DNA from: Paenibacillus sp. SYP-B4298
Lineage (GTDB): Bacteria > Bacillota > Bacilli > Paenibacillales > Paenibacillaceae
Length of the DNA: 64,000 bases
Direction of reading: 5' to 3'
NCBI RefSeq assembly: GCF_027627475.1
Contig: NZ_CP115484.1
Span: forward strand, 3,146,001-3,210,000
Each line of letters starts with the position of its first letter. Position 1 is the stretch's first letter. Of the stretch, positions 45,831 to 53,851 are shown one piece after another. Made by a program: the position numbers and the translations under genes. Below the pieces are notes generated by a model. That model saw only the letters and a program-made list of their open reading frames with translations, searched no databases and was not told the origin of the DNA.

Positions 45831-46451
45831 ATGAACCGATTGAATCAAAAGCAGCTACAAAGCGAACAGACACGCAAACGTATCGTAGAGGCGGCGCGGA
45901 CGCTGTTCATTCAGAAGGGCTACAAGGCCACTTCAATTGAGGATATTGTCTCTGCGACCGGGAGCAGCAAAGGAAATATTTATTATCACTTCAAAAATAA
46001 GGAGGGTCTGTTCCTGTATCTCATGGAGGAGTGGGATCGTGAGTGGGAACAGAACTGGGAAAGCAACGCCCATACGTATCCGACCAGTGTCGGCAAGCTG
46101 TACGGCTTGGCAGAGCAGCTCGCCGCCGATGAGCTGAACCACCCGATGACGAAGGTCGCCGACGAGTTCTTCCGGCAGCAGGAGAAAACCTCGGATGCGG
46201 AAGCCAAGATCGCGGAGATGATCGCCAGGCATCTGGATTTTAATCGCAAATTGCTGCAGGAGGGTATGGAACGCGGCGAGTTCGCCGAGGGGGATGCAAA
46301 GCAGACCGCCTATGTACTGGAGGCGTTGCTATTTGGCGTCAGCCAGATGTCCCGCAGCCTTGAGCGAGAGCAGTTGATGCAGGTGTTCCGGGACGCAGTG
46401 CACATCTTTCTTCACGGGATCGTCGCAGACGGCTCCGCACCCCGCTCCTAG
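45831..46451 (+). CDS. TetR-family transcriptional repressor
   Basis: 206 aa. N-terminal TetR HTH with SEQTRKRIVEAARTLFIQKG, TSIEDIVSATGSSKGNIYYH and FKNKEGLFLYL; a helical ligand-binding C-terminal domain. GGGGG ribosome site close before the ATG. Related operator sequences lie in front of both this gene and the MFS pump gene that follows, so it very likely represses the pump and itself until a toxic ligand binds. Confidence 0.92.
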   Translation: MNRLNQKQLQSEQTRKRIVEAARTLFIQKGYKATSIEDIVSATGSSKGNIYYHFKNKEGLFLYLMEEWDREWEQNWESNAHTYPTSVGKLYGLAEQLAADELNHPMTKVADEFFRQQEKTSDAEAKIAEMIARHLDFNRKLLQEGMERGEFAEGDAKQTAYVLEALLFGVSQMSRSLEREQLMQVFRDAVHIFLHGIVADGSAPRS

Positions 46452-46491
46452 ATATGGTTGACGGCTAGGCATTGCTGGCTCTGAACTGGCT

Positions 46492-46543
46492 TTGAACTCG
46501 CTATGACTCGCTTTTAACTTCACGTAGAACGAACGTTCAGTAT
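46492..46543 (+). promoter_or_regulatory. Promoter and second TetR operator before the MFS pump
   Basis: TTGAAC (46492-46497), 17-nt spacer, TAACTT (46515-46520), then an operator at 46522-46543 whose right part GAACGAACGTTCAGTAT matches the tetR-gene operator at 15 of 17 positions. Its left arm is degenerate. Confidence 0.6.
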
Positions 46544-46576
46544 CATCATTCAAGCCATCTTAAGGAGAACGACCAC

Positions 46577-47788
46577 ATGTCATTGCTCTTCCGCAATCGC
46601 GGTGCTATAGCACTGCTTATGTTGAATAATTTCATTATCTTTACCGGTATCGGCCTCATCATACCTATTATGCCCAGCTACATGAACCTGCTGCATATTA
46701 CAGGCAGCACGCTGGGGCTGCTGGTCGCCACCTTCTCGATTACACAACTGATCTTCTCTCCGCTCGCAGGCAGGCTGTCGGACTCGATCGGCCGCAAGAG
46801 GGTTATCGTGGCTGGCATGCTGCTCTTTGCAGTGTCCGAGCTGATGTTTGGCGTGGTCAGCTCCCTGCCGTTGCTGTTCATCTCCCGTATGCTGGGTGGC
46901 GTCAGCGCAGCGCTCGTCATGCCCGCTGTCATGGCCTACACCGCAGACGTAACGACGGACGAGGAACGTGGCAAAGGGATGGGGCTTATTAATGCGGCGA
47001 TTACGACCGGCTTTATCATCGGGCCCGGAATCGGCGGCTACGTGGCAGAATTCGGCATCCGCGCTCCATTCTATGCGGCAGCGGCTGCAGGCTTAGTCGC
47101 CATGCTGGTCACAGCGGTGCTGCTGCCGGAGACGCCAGCAATGAAGCGGGACGATGTCCCTGCTGAGAAGTCTGCCGAGCGCTCGGCTACCCCTGGCTTG
47201 CTGCGGCAGCTTGCGGAGACGTATCGCGCCCCTTATTTTATTAGCCTTGTCGTCATCTTCATCTCTTCCTTCGGCCTGGCGAGCTTCGAGACCGTCTTCG
47301 CGCTGTTCGTAGATCACAAGTTCAGCTTCACGCCCAAGGACATCGCCTTCGTCATTACCTTCGGCTCGATCGCTGGCGCCGTCGTGCAGTTGACGATCTT
47401 CGGTTGGATGATCAATCGCTTCGGAGAGAGAATCATGATCTCGCTCAGCTTGATTGCTGCTGCGGTGTTTGTCGTCATGGGGTTGTTCGTACACAGCTTC
47501 TGGCTCATTGTCATCGTCACGTTTGCTCTGTTTTTGGCGGTCGATATTTTGCGGCCTGCTCTGGGCACCCAGATGTCCAAGTTCGCAGACGAGCAGCAGG
47601 GCTATGTAGCCGGCCTGAACTCCGCCTTCATGAGCCTTGGCAACATTATCGGCCCGATCATCGCAGGTACGATGTTCGACCAGAATATCAATTATCCGTA
47701 TATGCTGGCAGGCCTCGTTCTGGGGCTGGGCTTCCTGCTGTCGCTCCGATCGAAGAAAGCGCCCAGCCGTTCGGCCGTGCAGGAATGA
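46577..47788 (+). CDS. MFS drug efflux transporter
   Basis: 403 aa, 12 predicted membrane helices. MFS motif A in the loop after helix 2 (GRLSDSIGRKRVI) and motif C-like GPGIGGYVAEFG in helix 5, the mark of drug-proton antiporters of the TetA/Bmr/NorA class. GGAGA about 8 nt before the ATG. Preceded by its TetR regulator in the same direction. Confidence 0.9.
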   Translation: MSLLFRNRGAIALLMLNNFIIFTGIGLIIPIMPSYMNLLHITGSTLGLLVATFSITQLIFSPLAGRLSDSIGRKRVIVAGMLLFAVSELMFGVVSSLPLLFISRMLGGVSAALVMPAVMAYTADVTTDEERGKGMGLINAAITTGFIIGPGIGGYVAEFGIRAPFYAAAAAGLVAMLVTAVLLPETPAMKRDDVPAEKSAERSATPGLLRQLAETYRAPYFISLVVIFISSFGLASFETVFALFVDHKFSFTPKDIAFVITFGSIAGAVVQLTIFGWMINRFGERIMISLSLIAAAVFVVMGLFVHSFWLIVIVTFALFLAVDILRPALGTQMSKFADEQQGYVAGLNSAFMSLGNIIGPIIAGTMFDQNINYPYMLAGLVLGLGFLLSLRSKKAPSRSAVQE

Positions 47789-47824
47789 GTTGCAATATCT
47801 AAACATCAACAGCCTGTATAGAGA

Positions 47825-47872
47825 ACAGGGCTGTACAGAAGGTCAGTGAAATCTGCCTCTGAACAGCCCTGT
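47825..47872. terminator. Probable terminator between convergent genes
   Basis: Arms ACAGGGCTGT/ACAGCCCTGT around a 28-nt part-paired loop, then ACTTATAT on the plus strand. Lies between the MFS pump (plus) and the gene ending at 47902 (minus). Confidence 0.6.
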
Positions 47873-47901
47873 ACTTATATAGCCCTCGATATAACTACCG
47901 T

Positions 47902-48381
47902 TTAATACCCCATATCCTTCAATATCTTGGACAAGGTGCGCAGACGCTCGCCGATCATCTCATCATCGTCGCTCAACGCCTGACTGAACAGCTTAATATC
48001 TTCCTTGATTCTCTCGTTATCGGTGCATACGGCAACGTTCATCGCATCGCCTTGCAGCCCTACCCGGTCAATTAACGGCTGCTCCGGGTCATATAATTGC
48101 TCGTACCGGTATGCTTCGCGGAAATGCTCCAGCGAGCGGCAGATGAGAATCGATAAGTCTAGCACGCGATGCAGAGGCAGCTCCTCCGATTGCCGTGACC
48201 ATTTCTCCCCCGTGTACCGCCAAACCTTCGCTGAAATATCGACCTTGCCCCGATCATTCCATTGGGCCAAGCCAAGCGAGAGTCCTTTGGCGTCCGAGTT
48301 GCCGGCTGTGCGGCCATCAATCTTCTCATAATCCTCCGATACGACGACCGGCTTATGCTTTAAGGTTGTAGGTATCTTCAT
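47902..48381 (-). CDS. Conserved protein of unknown function (DUF6530-like)
   Basis: 159 aa from the ATG at 48381 (GAGGG 7 nt upstream). Starts MKIPTTLKHKPVVVSEDYEK, with NSDAKGLSLGLAQWNDRGKV and KVWRYTGEKWSRQSEELPLH following. The pattern recalls a Bacillus/Paenibacillus family I know as DUF6530, from memory only. No signal peptide or membrane segment; role unknown. Follows the GIY-YIG gene by 114 bp. Confidence 0.7.
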   Translation of the reverse strand: MKIPTTLKHKPVVVSEDYEKIDGRTAGNSDAKGLSLGLAQWNDRGKVDISAKVWRYTGEKWSRQSEELPLHRVLDLSILICRSLEHFREAYRYEQLYDPEQPLIDRVGLQGDAMNVAVCTDNERIKEDIKLFSQALSDDDEMIGERLRTLSKILKDMGY

Positions 48382-48495
48382 CGACATTCCCTCATTTCTT
48401 GTTCTTGCTAACATGCACTCGTCTACTAAACATTGGATTCATCTTATCTTGAAATGCTGCGTCAGTCAATCCAAGGCCATGGGCGGCTATGAGCT

Positions 48496-48876
48496 TTAAT
48501 CGGTCTGCACAGAAGGGTCATCCTGCGGCGGCTTGTTATAGCCACACTCTCCGTAGGGCTGCAGCTTCTGAAGCCAGGGCTTCAACATTTGCTTTTGCTC
48601 CCAGCGTATGTCGGTTATTTTGTCCGTCGCCTTCTGCTCCAGCACCTCATACGTGAACGCCTGCTCCCCGAACACCTTCCAATCCTGTTGCAGTTGGGCG
48701 CTCGCGAAGGTGCCCAGATCGAGCTGCATGCGGATCGTCAGCCATTTATTCTTCAGATTGGGGTAGCAGTTGATATAGATTTTGCCATTGGTCTGGTTGC
48801 GAATCTGGATGACGCCCATATAGGTCTTGAGCTCTTTGTATTCCTCAATCAACTGCTTGCGTTTATTTTTATCCAT
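48496..48876 (-). CDS. GIY-YIG nuclease-family protein
   Basis: 126 aa. YMGVIQIRNQTNGKIYINCY corresponds to the GIY...YIG strand pair of the family in a degenerate form (GVI and IYI), followed by LKNKWLTIRMQLDLG and FTYEVLEQK. This small stand-alone subfamily is common in Bacilli; whether it cuts DNA is unknown. GGAGG upstream of the ATG. Starts 29 bp after the MFS gene stop, probably co-transcribed. Confidence 0.7.
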   Translation of the reverse strand: MDKNKRKQLIEEYKELKTYMGVIQIRNQTNGKIYINCYPNLKNKWLTIRMQLDLGTFASAQLQQDWKVFGEQAFTYEVLEQKATDKITDIRWEQKQMLKPWLQKLQPYGECGYNKPPQDDPSVQTD

Positions 48877-48905
48877 GCTTTATTGTCCTCCTCCCCGGCA
48901 AGCGG

Positions 48906-50117
48906 TTATGCTGCCGTATTCGTCTTTTCTGTATTACTCCTCTTCTGAATCACAATCGGGAGCAGCATAAGCGCGCCGATAACCACTAAGATACCGCTCG
49001 CTATATACACACCCGGCAAGGTTAAGCTCTGCTTGAGATAAGCGGAGAGAAACATGCCGCTTACCATCATGCCCATGAAGATCGGCATGATCGTTCCCGA
49101 TACACGCCCCATATAGGCTCCTTCGGTGTTGCGGACGAGCAGGGTCTGAATGCCGCCTTGGATACAAGGATAGACCAGTCCGCTGATGATCAGCAGGGCA
49201 ATCGTCAGTCCCATGTGTGTAGACATGCCGATCACACCTGTACAGACGGCCGTGACGAGCAAGCCAAGCATGAGCAAATGTTGCGGCTTCGCCGTACTGG
49301 CCACCGCGACGATAACAGCGCCACCTACCAGCATGGCGGCTCCGCTGGCCATCACCAGCCACTGCAGCACGGATGGGTCTTGCCCGAGATTCTCGATGAC
49401 GAGGAAGATCTGCAATGGCTGGATGATCCCCGTTGCCAGACCAACTGCCGAGAAGGTCAAGCACAGGGTGCGCAGCGACGGGTTCGATCCAATATAGCGC
49501 AAGCCATCGGTTATCTCCCGCAGCAAGCCTCCGGCCTTCGCAGGCTGCTCCTCCTTCACATCGCGGGGAAGCGAGGATAGAATGAGCGCCGACCCCAGGA
49601 ACAACATGGCGGTCAGTATCAACGACACTTGAATGCCGAACTGTAAGAAAATAAAGGTACCGATCGCCGGGCCGAGCACCGTGAATACGGCGACCAGCGT
49701 CTGAGTCAGCGCCATGACGCGCTGAAGCTGTTCCGTCGGCACCTGCTGCTTGAACAGCTTCATCGCCGAAGGCTGAGAAAACTGCGACAGACATGCCGAT
49801 ATGAAGGTGCCGATGAGCAGCGCCATCCAGCCGCCATCCGTGACGGCGAGCAGCACTGCCCCTGCGGACAACCCGGACAGCACATCGCTCCAAACCATCG
49901 TTCGCTTCGGCTGCCACCGGTCAGCGAAGGCACCGCCGATGAGGCCGAAGAGAAAGATTGGAGCAAATTCTGCCACCGATACCCAAGACACATACACCGG
50001 ATTGTGATGCGTAATCTGGGTAACATACAACAGGACAGCATAGTTCCGAATCCATATGCCCAGGTGCAGCAGCACTCTGGAGAGGATGACGGTACGAACA
50101 TAACGATTAGACAACAT
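48906..50117 (-). CDS. MFS transporter (MefA/macrolide-efflux type)
   Basis: 403 aa, about 12 membrane helices. Starts RYVRTVILSRVLLHLGIWIR and has the motif A-like loop GGAFADRWQPKRTM, as in the DHA3 group of MefA-like exporters. GAGGAG lies 8 nt before the ATG. The leader carries four 8-bp tandem repeats (50133-50164). Export substrate unknown. Confidence 0.85.
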   Translation of the reverse strand: MLSNRYVRTVILSRVLLHLGIWIRNYAVLLYVTQITHHNPVYVSWVSVAEFAPIFLFGLIGGAFADRWQPKRTMVWSDVLSGLSAGAVLLAVTDGGWMALLIGTFISACLSQFSQPSAMKLFKQQVPTEQLQRVMALTQTLVAVFTVLGPAIGTFIFLQFGIQVSLILTAMLFLGSALILSSLPRDVKEEQPAKAGGLLREITDGLRYIGSNPSLRTLCLTFSAVGLATGIIQPLQIFLVIENLGQDPSVLQWLVMASGAAMLVGGAVIVAVASTAKPQHLLMLGLLVTAVCTGVIGMSTHMGLTIALLIISGLVYPCIQGGIQTLLVRNTEGAYMGRVSGTIMPIFMGMMVSGMFLSAYLKQSLTLPGVYIASGILVVIGALMLLPIVIQKRSNTEKTNTAA

Positions 50118-50132
50118 GCTTCATTCTCCTCA

Positions 50133-50164
50133 TTTACTAAATTACTAATTTACTAAATTACTAA
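50133..50164. repeat. Four tandem 8-bp repeats TTACTAA(A/T)
   Basis: TTACTAA occurs at 50134, 50142, 50150 and 50158, an exact 8-bp period, just upstream of the MFS ribosome site. Could be a repressor array or a slippage-prone tract altering expression. Confidence 0.7.
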
Positions 50165-50232
50165 ATTAATGATTAGAATCTTACCTTGAATCGCCGCAAC
50201 CGTCAAGCTTTTTTGAGCTGAGAGCTATCTGG

Positions 50233-50284
50233 AAAATAAAAGGAGCTGCTCAGAACGTCTGTAGCAGACATTCTAAGCAGCTCC
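50233..50284 (-). terminator. Strong intrinsic terminator
   Basis: Near-perfect stem GGAGCTGCTTAGAATGTCTG/CAGACGTTCTGAGCAGCTCC with a short loop, then TTTTATTTT on the minus strand. It lies about 240 nt beyond the first terminator of the transporter operon and protects the MFS gene from read-through. Confidence 0.85.
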
Positions 50285-50476
50285 ATGTGAGTATTGGATG
50301 AGTATAACATTATGAGCCGTTCAGCGACATCCTCGAATACAACATATAGACTCTGATTAATAGGTGTTGCCCCAATCGTTTGAATGTAGTATTTGCGCAG
50401 GGGATAAGTTTCTCTAGTGGTCTTCACATGAAAAGAGACAACGCCGACCTTTGCTGATCTGGGGATGAGGAGCATC

Positions 50477-50514
50477 AAAAAAACCTTGAAAGGCCGCAGC
50501 CAATCAAGGTTTTT
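50477..50514. terminator. Terminator of the binding protein-permease operon
   Basis: Stem AAACCTTGA/TCAAGGTTT followed by further T (TTTTTTT on the minus strand), within 10 nt of the permease stop at 50520. Symmetric enough to work in both directions. Confidence 0.8.
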
Positions 50515-50519
50515 CGTGC

Positions 50520-51326
50520 TTATTTCACCGAGCCGAGCATCCCCTGTACGAATTGCTTTTGCAGCAGGAAGAAAATGACCAGCGTCGGAAGTGTCGTGAC
50601 CACGATCGACACCATGATGATGCCGTAATCCGGGTTGTATGAGGAGGCCAGCGAGGAGACGACTAGCGGCAGCGTCTTCTTGTCCGGCGTCTGCAGCGCA
50701 ATCAGCGGCCACAGGAAGTTGTTCCAGTAGTTCATGAACGTAATGATCGCCGCAGCCGCGTAGGTCGGCTTCATCGTCGGCATGTAGACACGCATGAATA
50801 ATTGCCATTCTCCCAGCCCGTCGATGCGGCCGGCCTGCAGCAGCTCCCGCGGGAATGACTTCGTATTTTGCACAAAAAAGAAGATCATAAACGCCGTCGT
50901 AATCGTCGGCAGGATAACAGCCGCCGGGGTGTTCAGCATGCTCAGTTGACTGAACAGCTTGAAGAGCGGAATCATGACCGCTGCGAACGGCATCATCATC
51001 GATAGCATCAGCAGGCCGAATAGTCTATCCTTGCCCCTCGAACGGTAGATCTCAAAGCCGTATCCCGCCATCGAGCTGAGGATGAGCGTAAATATCGTAC
51101 CGATCAAGGCAATGACGACCGAATTCGTGAACGCTGTGCCGAGCGCCGTCGTATCGAGCAGCTTCGACCAGTTGTCGCCGAGCGAGGAGCCGAAGCTGAA
51201 CTTGCCCTTCACGATGTCCGACGAGCTGTTCGTCATGCCTATCAGCATCCAGACGAAGGGGAATAGTGAAATGACGGAGGCGCCGATCAAAAACAGATGA
51301 ATGCCCATCGTCCCTAGCTTCTTCAT
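50520..51326 (-). CDS. CUT1 ABC transporter permease (MalG type)
   Basis: 268 aa, six membrane helices, EAA-type loop QAGRIDGLGEWQLFMRVYMP (first residues diverge from the usual EAA). Overlaps the stop of the partner permease by ATGA. GGAGGGG lies upstream of the ATG. Last gene of a three-gene import operon. Confidence 0.9.
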   Translation of the reverse strand: MKKLGTMGIHLFLIGASVISLFPFVWMLIGMTNSSSDIVKGKFSFGSSLGDNWSKLLDTTALGTAFTNSVVIALIGTIFTLILSSMAGYGFEIYRSRGKDRLFGLLMLSMMMPFAAVMIPLFKLFSQLSMLNTPAAVILPTITTAFMIFFFVQNTKSFPRELLQAGRIDGLGEWQLFMRVYMPTMKPTYAAAAIITFMNYWNNFLWPLIALQTPDKKTLPLVVSSLASSYNPDYGIIMVSIVVTTLPTLVIFFLLQKQFVQGMLGSVK

Positions 51327-52195
51327 TTCTTCTCCCCTCCGATCTTGAATTGGATGAAGGCCAGCACAGCCACAATAATAACGATCGCATACGATACTGT
51401 AGCCGCGTAACCGAAGTTAGGCGTGTACACGAACGACAGATTGTAAATATATTGCGAAATCGTCATCGTCGAATTACCCGGGCCGCCGTTCGTAATGTTG
51501 ACGACCTCGTCGAACAATTGCAGCGTACCGTTGGTTGAGATAATGGCTGTAAACAAAATGATCGGCTTCAGCAACGGCACCGTAATGCTGAAAAATTGGC
51601 GTGTCTTCGACGCTCCGTCGATCGAAGCGGCCTCATATACACTCGGATCAATGTTCTGCATCGCCGATAAATAGAAAATCATATTGTAGCCCGTCCAGCG
51701 CCAGGTGATTGCCGCAATGATGACGACACGCGCCCACACCGGGTCCATCAGCCAAGCGATCGGCCCGTCAATAAGATGAATGCCCATCAGCATTTGGTTC
51801 AATATCCCGTCCACTGCAAAGATGCTTTTGAACAGCACCGCATACGATACAAGCGATGTAACGCAAGGCAAGAAGATCGCTGTACGGTAGAAGCCCTTAA
51901 AGCGCAGGTTCGGCATGTTGAGAAAATAAGCCACGATGAGTCCAAGGAAGAGCATAATCGGCACTTGAATGATCAGATACAGCAGCGTATTGAGCACAGC
52001 CTGCTTGAACATCGGATCAGAGAACAGCCGAACGTAATTGTCCAGCCCGGCGAAGGAGGTCACATTCCCTTTGCCGGATTGGAAGCTGAGCATAAGAGAC
52101 TGAAACATCGGATAGAAGCTGAATAAGAGAATGAAAGCGGAAGGCAGCAATACGAACTGCCATCCAATTCGGTTAAACTTTAATTTACTGCCCAC
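51323..52195 (-). CDS. CUT1 ABC transporter permease (MalF type)
   Basis: 290 aa, six helices, EAA loop EAASIDGASKTRQFFSITVP. GTG start at 52195 with AGGTGG 6 nt upstream. Lies 25 bp after the binding-protein gene and overlaps the next permease by 4 bp. Confidence 0.9.
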   Translation of the reverse strand: MGSKLKFNRIGWQFVLLPSAFILLFSFYPMFQSLMLSFQSGKGNVTSFAGLDNYVRLFSDPMFKQAVLNTLLYLIIQVPIMLFLGLIVAYFLNMPNLRFKGFYRTAIFLPCVTSLVSYAVLFKSIFAVDGILNQMLMGIHLIDGPIAWLMDPVWARVVIIAAITWRWTGYNMIFYLSAMQNIDPSVYEAASIDGASKTRQFFSITVPLLKPIILFTAIISTNGTLQLFDEVVNITNGGPGNSTMTISQYIYNLSFVYTPNFGYAATVSYAIVIIVAVLAFIQFKIGGEKK

Positions 52196-52220
52196 TGCTT
52201 ACCACCTACTACATGTAGTT

Positions 52221-53522
52221 TTATTGCACCTGCTGATTATACAACTGCTGAATGTTAGCCAGGCTCTTGGTCAGATCCGCTCCGTTCAGAATGTTCGGGA
52301 GCTCGTTCTTGAGAGCGTCCTTCGCTTCCTGCGTGTACATGCCAAGCGTAATAGCCGGCACCTCGGTCGACCATTTCGTAAAGTCGCTATAGATCGCTTG
52401 CCCACTGAAGAAAGCAGAGGTTTGCTTGTAAGCTTCGCTGGAGAAGGACGGAATGAAGGAGCCTACGCCGCCATTCTCGTTCAGGAAGCGCTCGTAGAAT
52501 TCACTGCTGCTGCCGATCGTTTTCGCCAGGAAGTCAATTGCTGTATCCTTATTCGCCGAGCCGTCCAGCACGAACCAGCTCGATCCGCCCTCATTCGAAG
52601 CGTTGACTCCGCCATTGATGTTCAGACGAGGAATCGGCGCCACGGCCCACTTGCCGCTCTGATCCTTCGCGTCCATGATCGAAGCGATCTGCCATACGCC
52701 AGATACGACCGTCGCCACATCGCCAGCGTTGAAGCTGCCGACAAATTCGCTCCAGCCGGTTACCGGCTTGGCAATACCGGAATCGGCAATCGCTTTGTAG
52801 ACACGAAGCGTCTCTGCCATAACCGGATTATCGACGAAATTGCCTTTGTTATCCGGTGTAATGTACCAGGAGCCGCCCGATTGAAGCAGAATCGAGGTCA
52901 GTGCTTCGTCGTTCGGGTTGATCGTGGACATATATTTGCCCGTTTTCTCCTTGACGGCCTTGCCAATCTCAATATATTTGTCCCAGGTAATATTCTGCAG
53001 ATCGGCTGCCGAGTAGCCCGCTTGCTCCAGGTAATCGGTACGGTAGAACATGCCCGTCACACCAATATCGAATGGAACGCCGTACATTTTGCCGTCTACC
53101 TTGACCGCATCCGCCTTGTAAGGCGAGAACTGGCTGTAATCGATCTTGCCTGTAAAGTCGGCGAAGGTGTTCGGATAAGCTGTTACATACTTTTGAACGT
53201 TCGGATCATTGACCAGGATAATGTCAGGAAGACCGTCCTTGACGCCTGCAGCAAGATTCGTATTCAGCTTCTGCTCCAGATCGGCCTTGGCCATATCGAC
53301 GACCTCGAGCTGAAAGTCAGGATGATCCTTCTTATAGATCTCCTCTGCAATTTTGAGCGCTGCGCCGTTGAAGCTCGGGTCCCACGCCCACGCAACCACC
53401 TTCTTGCCGGAGCCGCTCGCCTCTCCTTCACTCTTAGAGGTAGAGGGCTCGGAGGAGCCGCAAGCTGCCAATATGGAACCAATCATGGTGAGCATAAGTA
53501 ATACGGAAAGCCATTTCTTCAA
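52221..53522 (-). CDS. CUT1 sugar ABC transporter, solute-binding lipoprotein
   Basis: 433 aa. Lipobox LAAC (Cys21) and a Ser/Glu/Gly linker, then a family 1 binding domain with VAWAWDPSFNGAALKIAEEI, GLPDIILVND and GDVATVVSGVWQIA. The AAGGGG ribosome site abuts an ATG at 53531 but stands 9 nt from the TTG at 53522, so TTG is preferred; the ATG start would add three residues. First gene of the operon, divergent from the regulator/kinase pair at 53852. Substrate unknown. Confidence 0.88.
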   Translation of the reverse strand: MKKWLSVLLMLTMIGSILAACGSSEPSTSKSEGEASGSGKKVVAWAWDPSFNGAALKIAEEIYKKDHPDFQLEVVDMAKADLEQKLNTNLAAGVKDGLPDIILVNDPNVQKYVTAYPNTFADFTGKIDYSQFSPYKADAVKVDGKMYGVPFDIGVTGMFYRTDYLEQAGYSAADLQNITWDKYIEIGKAVKEKTGKYMSTINPNDEALTSILLQSGGSWYITPDNKGNFVDNPVMAETLRVYKAIADSGIAKPVTGWSEFVGSFNAGDVATVVSGVWQIASIMDAKDQSGKWAVAPIPRLNINGGVNASNEGGSSWFVLDGSANKDTAIDFLAKTIGSSSEFYERFLNENGGVGSFIPSFSSEAYKQTSAFFSGQAIYSDFTKWSTEVPAITLGMYTQEAKDALKNELPNILNGADLTKSLANIQQLYNQQVQ

Positions 53523-53531
53523 TTGGTACAT

Positions 53532-53851
53532 CCCCTTTTGTTCATGGTTGAAAACGCTTCAAGCGTTACTTTCTTATTGTAAGAAAATCGCCTTAGCAAG
53601 TATAATCATAATTTGCTGTCTGTTAGCAGTAATTATTAATCTTCACGCCCCGCACTTATAGAGATGTAGTAAAAATTATAGCCATTAGCATTAATTATTG
53701 CATATTTCATGCCGATGGTTTCCATAATACCGTCATCCTATAGTTTGAGCTATGATAGTAGAGGGATAGGTGACCATAATTATTCCTTACCCTATAGGAA
53801 GCCATCATCTTGCAGCATAGATAGAGGAAAATAAACGAGGTGGAATTATAA
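53532..53851. other. 320-bp AT-rich divergent control region
   Basis: Separates the transporter operon (minus) from the regulator/kinase operon (plus). Apart from the palindrome at 53553-53567 it holds three TAATTATT-type repeats (near 53630, 53691 and 53777) that could be sites for the AraC-type regulator. I could not assign a confident promoter. No gene seen. Confidence 0.45.
53553..53567. promoter_or_regulatory. Palindromic operator, cre- or LacI-like
   Basis: AACGCTT-C-AAGCGTT, a perfect 7-1-7 palindrome overlapping the cre-like TGAAAACGCTTCAA, about 30 nt upstream of the binding-protein start. Candidate for catabolite control or a LacI-type repressor. Confidence 0.5.

Larger units (their letters stand above)
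50118..50519. other. 402-bp gap: two terminators, repeats and a doubtful 90-codon frame
   Basis: Contains the tandem repeats (50133-50164) and terminators at 50233-50284 and 50477-50514. A minus-strand frame 50475-50203 ends QLKKA and has plausible composition, but its ATG sits on the U-tract of a terminator, it has no ribosome site, and the other terminator lies inside it. Probably a remnant or chance. Confidence 0.5.

Noticed and set aside
48934-49917. 327-codon minus-strand frame inside the MFS gene
   Set aside because: Same strand but another frame of the MFS exporter; Arg-, His- and Gly-rich with none of the membrane helices.
50203-50475. 90-codon minus-strand frame in the gap after the transporter operon
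   Set aside because: Plausible composition, but its start is in the terminator U-tract, it lacks a ribosome site and a second strong terminator lies inside it.
52131-53501. 456-codon plus-strand frame opposite the binding-protein gene
   Set aside because: Antisense to a lipoprotein gene with clear signal peptide and domain; no start signal.
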